DNA of 64,000 nucleotides from Phanerochaete sordida (taxonomy: Eukaryota; Basidiomycota; Agaricomycetes; Polyporales; Phanerochaetaceae): the NCBI GenBank assembly GCA_019973155.2, contig BPQB01000003.1:248001-312000 (forward strand), given 5' to 3'. The translations under genes and the position numbers were made by a program. Below, piece by piece: positions 60,278-64,000 of the stretch (within the stretch, counting starts at the first letter, position 1; each line of letters begins with the position of its first letter). The notes under the pieces were generated by a model. It was not told the DNA's origin. It was given only the letters and a program-made list of their open reading frames with translations, and searched no databases.

Positions 60278-63200
60278 ATGTCTGACACAGGCTCCGTACA
60301 GCCAGACAGAGGACTCTCGGAGGAGGAGCACGGCAGCGAAGGAGGGCCGTCCAGCAGATCCGCCGCCGCCCAGTCGCGCAGGGGCACGCGAGGTATCTTT
60401 ACTCCGTGCTATTCCACGACCGCGCTCACGCGTCACTTCTCCTACAGCATGCGACAGGTGCCGTAAGATCAAGAGTCGCTGTGAAGGCACAGAAGGATCA
60501 GAGAGATGCAGAAACTGTATCGCCGCCGGCACCGGTACGTACCAACGCGCTTTTGAGGCACCTACGCTAACAGACCCTTGCTCGCGACAGCCTGCACCTT
60601 CCAAGGTATGTCTCCTTCGCCTGCCAGCGCGTACGCGACGTACTCATGCCTCTTCCAGGGCCCAGCTTCAAACGAGGTCCGCCCAAGGGATACATACACG
60701 CCATTGAGCAGCGATGGCACCAAGTAGAGTGTGTCCTAGCCACGATCATGGCCTCTCCCAGAGCCCGCGATATCGTTGCAGACCTTCGTCAGGACCATCT
60801 TGCTCGCACGATCCTCGACCGCGTCGAAGCAGGACCTTATGTGAGTAGAGTTTCGGGTTGGTGAGTGCGCATGCTTACCCACATCCACAGGGCTCTGTCG
60901 GGCGCTCAGGACAGCAAGGCGAAGGCTTGTACAGCACAATCATGACACAGTCCGGCATGAGCGAGGACAGTCGGTCGAAACGTCAGTCAAGACTGTCTCG
61001 GGAAATTGTCTCGAGTCAAGGTAAGGCTCCGACTCCGGCCGCAAATACTCGATGCCTGACCACATGATGACGCGTGTGCGCAGATACTGCGATGTCGGCC
61101 CCGCCCACAGTGGAATGGCAGGAACAGCTGTATCACCGACTCTCCGGCACACCGAACTACAGCACACCCGTTACGCCGTACTCCAATGTATCTTCCGAGC
61201 AAGGCAGGTTTACGGACTGGTCATCGAGCCAGCCGAGCCCTGTCGGAACTTCGAGGAGCATCCCAACCGCAGAAGGCGAGCCTTCCCGCAGGCGACGCAG
61301 AATCGATGGCCCGACTCTAAGCCCGGCGCAGAACCGCCAACCGCATCACCGGCACGACCCTGAAGGTAATTCTTCCATGTAAGGCGGCGTCAACTTTTGT
61401 CCTGAAGCTCGCTCTTTGTAGAAGTCTATGAAGAAGACGAGTACGACGAAGCGGTCGACGCTCTTGGGCATCTGTCTGTGGATAATAATCAGGAGGTGAG
61501 TGCCTCTGCATCTTGTCAGTTAGTTGTGTCTCACTCAGGGATAGTTCCGGTATCATGGACGATCTGCAGGGTTGCATCTTCTAGCTGCGAGTGACCGCAC
61601 TGACGACAGCCAGTCAAAGGAGAACGGCATCTGGTCTGTTCGTATATACTGTGCGATTGTCTTATCAGCTCACGACTTGCTCCAGGAAATTCAACGTGCC
61701 ACGACAGCAGCAGTCGGATGACGATTGTCACTGCTTATCGTTCGACCAAGTGAATGAGCGCATCAAGCTGCCCGACTTCGCCGTCCAGGACCATCTCATC
61801 ACATTATATTTCACCTACGTCCACCACTACTTCCCGATCGTCCACAAAGCGAGCTTCTTGTCTGCGTACTACGAAAGGTGAGATAAGAGGAATCACTGTT
61901 GAATCCTCTATTTACACGAATTAGGAGCGTCGACCTACCACGCTCTGTAAATCGCCGCGAGCCGATACAGACAGTGACGAAGCTGCTGCTGCTTGCTATG
62001 TTTGCTCTCGCTGCCAGATATGCGCCTGAGGAGTTCGCGGAGGGCACTGATGGACTGAACGCTGGCAATCAGTATGCAACGGACGCGAGGAGGCTACTTA
62101 GTTGAGTGGGCAATTCTCTTCGCAGTCCGGCTATGCTGACACAGATATTTGTAGATACTTTGTACGAGGATAGCCGGCCTTCAGTCTGCCAAGCCCTCTT
62201 GTTGTTGGGCATTCGTGAACTTGGAATGGGTGCGCGGCAAACGCACACTTCGCAGAGAACATGATACTGAAATTTTGTAGGTGCCGCTGCCCAGGGCTGG
62301 CTCTGGATCGGTAAGTATACACAAGCTCGATAATTGACCTTCGCTGATACGTAATTCGATGATAGGAATGGGATGTCGGATAGTGCGTACCTCGGAGATG
62401 CGTCGTTATTCGGTCAACTGACGGTACACGCAGGGGATTGACCTTGGCATGAATCGAGATGCAGACAAATGGAAGGACGGTCGAGGTAATGACATCTTTA
62501 CTCCTGTCGAGAAACAAATCCGGAGGCAGATCTGGTGGTCGTGCTGCATCGCAGACAAGTGAGTGATCATACACTTACAGGCACCCCTTTGCTGACTGTA
62601 CGCTAGGCTATCTGCTGTATGGCTCGGTACGTATACGCTCCGTTTGCAGCGAGACACGCACTGACCATCTGCATGTACAGGCCGACCTGTCATGTACAGG
62701 AAGGGCGACTTCGACACACCACCTCCTGATCTTGACCTCGTACGTACAGATGTTATGCGATTGACGCGAAATATTGACTGTCGCGTTAGAACGAAGATCA
62801 GGAGCTCTGGAAACCATATCCTCGCGACTCGTTAGGTCCGAACTTCGTGCCTATGGCGGGACATGTGATGACATGCTTCCGTGCTCAGGCGAAGCTCTGT
62901 AAGTGGCCTTCATACTGCCGGCCTGTATCTTCGCTCATGGTCCTCGAGCGTTCATCATGAGCGAAATCATGTCGAAGATATATCCTGTCAAATGGTATCT
63001 AGAAGTACCTCGCCGGCAGCTCCTCGACCAGCTGGAGTCCGCTCTCCACACGTGGATGATCGAGCTGCCAGATGAGCTGCGCTACCACGAGACCGGCGCG
63101 CGTTCGCAGCCACCGCCTCACGTTCTCGCCCTGCATGCGGAGTACTACAGCGCATTGCTCCTGCTCTACCGCGCATTGTGAGTCGACCGTGTATATAGCA

Positions 63201-64000
63201 ACATCCAGTGCCTAACAATCTCTTCTAGCCTCCGAGTCCGGGGCGACGACCAAGATCAGGACCCCGTGCATGCGAAGTGCTTTGACGTGTGTCGGGGCGC
63301 TGCAGCAAAAGTCAGCTCGATCAGTAAGTCGAGGTACCACCGTCAGAGTAGATCTCAGTTAACAGGGTGTCAGCTATGTCGTTCCATGAGACGTTCGGTC
63401 TGAAGCACAGCCCACCATTCCTGGTTGTTTACTTGCAATGTGCTGGGTTCGTGCTTCTTTTTCATCCTTAAACATGGCTTAGCTCACGATGTCTCGTAGC
63501 ATCATGCACATCATGGCTCGTTGGTATCATCCACTATCCACCGATAACACAAGCTAACGGGTCTCTCTAGTCAATCGTCATCCTAGGGACACGCAAGCTA
63601 CCATCGGCCTGCTACAGTCTATTCATGCTCTCGAAGAGCTAGAGGTACGGCGTGATTGACGAGTGTGGATTTGCTCAAAACTAACGCGGAGCATCAGGCT
63701 GTGTGGCCAACCGCGCACAGAGTCAGAACTCTGCTTAAGGGCGCGAAGGTTCAGCTGGACGACCTCACAGCGCTCAGCGAAACCGCCGGTCGCCCAAAGC
63801 GCAGCGCGGACGAAGCCCTCGGTACCGACACGTCGCAGGAGCTCCTCGTACCTCAGCCCTACCAGCACCACCTGCAGCCCATGGCGAGCGGCAGCGGCGC
63901 GGGCGGCCCCCTGCCCTCCGGCCTCAGTCCGTACGGGATGGGCAGCGCAAGCCCGGGGCCGAACTACGTGCCGAGCTACGAGTGGTGGCCGCCGCTCATG
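60278..64000 (+). CDS. Zn2Cys6 fungal-specific transcription factor, 3' end beyond the window
   Basis: ATG 60278; exons 60278-60392, 60448-60534, a 15-nt exon 60591-60605 and 60659 onward assemble the zinc cluster. The cluster reads ACDRCRKIKSRCEG, SERCRNCIAAGT and ACTFQ, with spacing C-x2-C-x6-C-x8-C-x2-C-x6-C. GPPKGYIHAIEQR follows (linker/dimerisation). The middle homology (Fungal_trans) region includes LPDFAVQDHLITLYFTYVHH, YFPIVHKASFLSAYYER, TLYEDSRPSVCQALLLLGIR, AAAQGWLWIGMGCRIGIDLG, MNRDADKWKD and QIRRQIWWSCCIADKL. At least 15 exons run to the edge, where the frame is still open (YVPSYEWWPPLM). A nuclear DNA-binding regulator; the target pathway cannot be read from sequence. Some middle exon borders are approximate. 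Confidence 0.9.

Overview
The window is nuclear DNA of a filamentous basidiomycete. Nearly every gene is split by many short (about 45-75 nt) GT-AG introns, there is no operon structure, and the proteins (GOST-type 7TM, HD1/HD2 homeodomain proteins, beta-flanking protein, F-box families) are of Agaricomycete type. A polypore-like mushroom (Polyporales) is the best guess from gene content and order; that order-level call is inference.

The key region is the A mating-type (homeodomain) locus at about 9.4-17 kb. A mitochondrial intermediate peptidase gene (MIP/OCT1, 9436-11931, +) is followed by a divergent pair: a classical-homeodomain HD2 gene (12402-14119, -) and a TALE-like HD1 gene (14489-about 17008, +), which share a 369-bp promoter. 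To the right is a gene-poor stretch (about 17.0-21.5 kb) holding a 1461-bp non-autonomous hAT element with 8-bp target-site duplications. The conserved mating-locus neighbour beta-fg lies at 25011-26295 (-), surrounded by three paralogous F-box genes that share an unusual C-terminal module. A glycogenin gene (34757-38756) lies farther out.

Left of the locus: a partial 7TM membrane protein (edge), COG1 and TMEM115 in tandem (two Golgi proteins whose families are functionally linked), a FAM32A homologue and a WHIM-domain chromatin protein. Right of the locus: an MCP2/ADCK2-type mitochondrial ABC1 kinase, glycogenin with an enormous disordered tail, a LEA-like stress protein gene with TATA and CRE elements, two F-box genes of another type, an old-yellow-enzyme oxidoreductase, a fructosamine-3-kinase homologue, RPB2 (second-largest subunit of RNA polymerase II), a GPR107/PTM1-like Golgi 7TM protein, a DHA1-type MFS transporter, sorting nexin SNX4/Atg24, REV7/MAD2L2 and a Zn2Cys6 transcription factor that runs off the right end.

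Exon boundaries quoted were read by eye from splice consensus and reading-frame continuity. Where they close exactly in frame (for example RPB2, MFS, SNX4, OYE, FN3K, MIP, HD2) they are reliable; first exons of the 7TM gene, the start of the first F-box paralogue and the C-terminus of HD1 are not settled.
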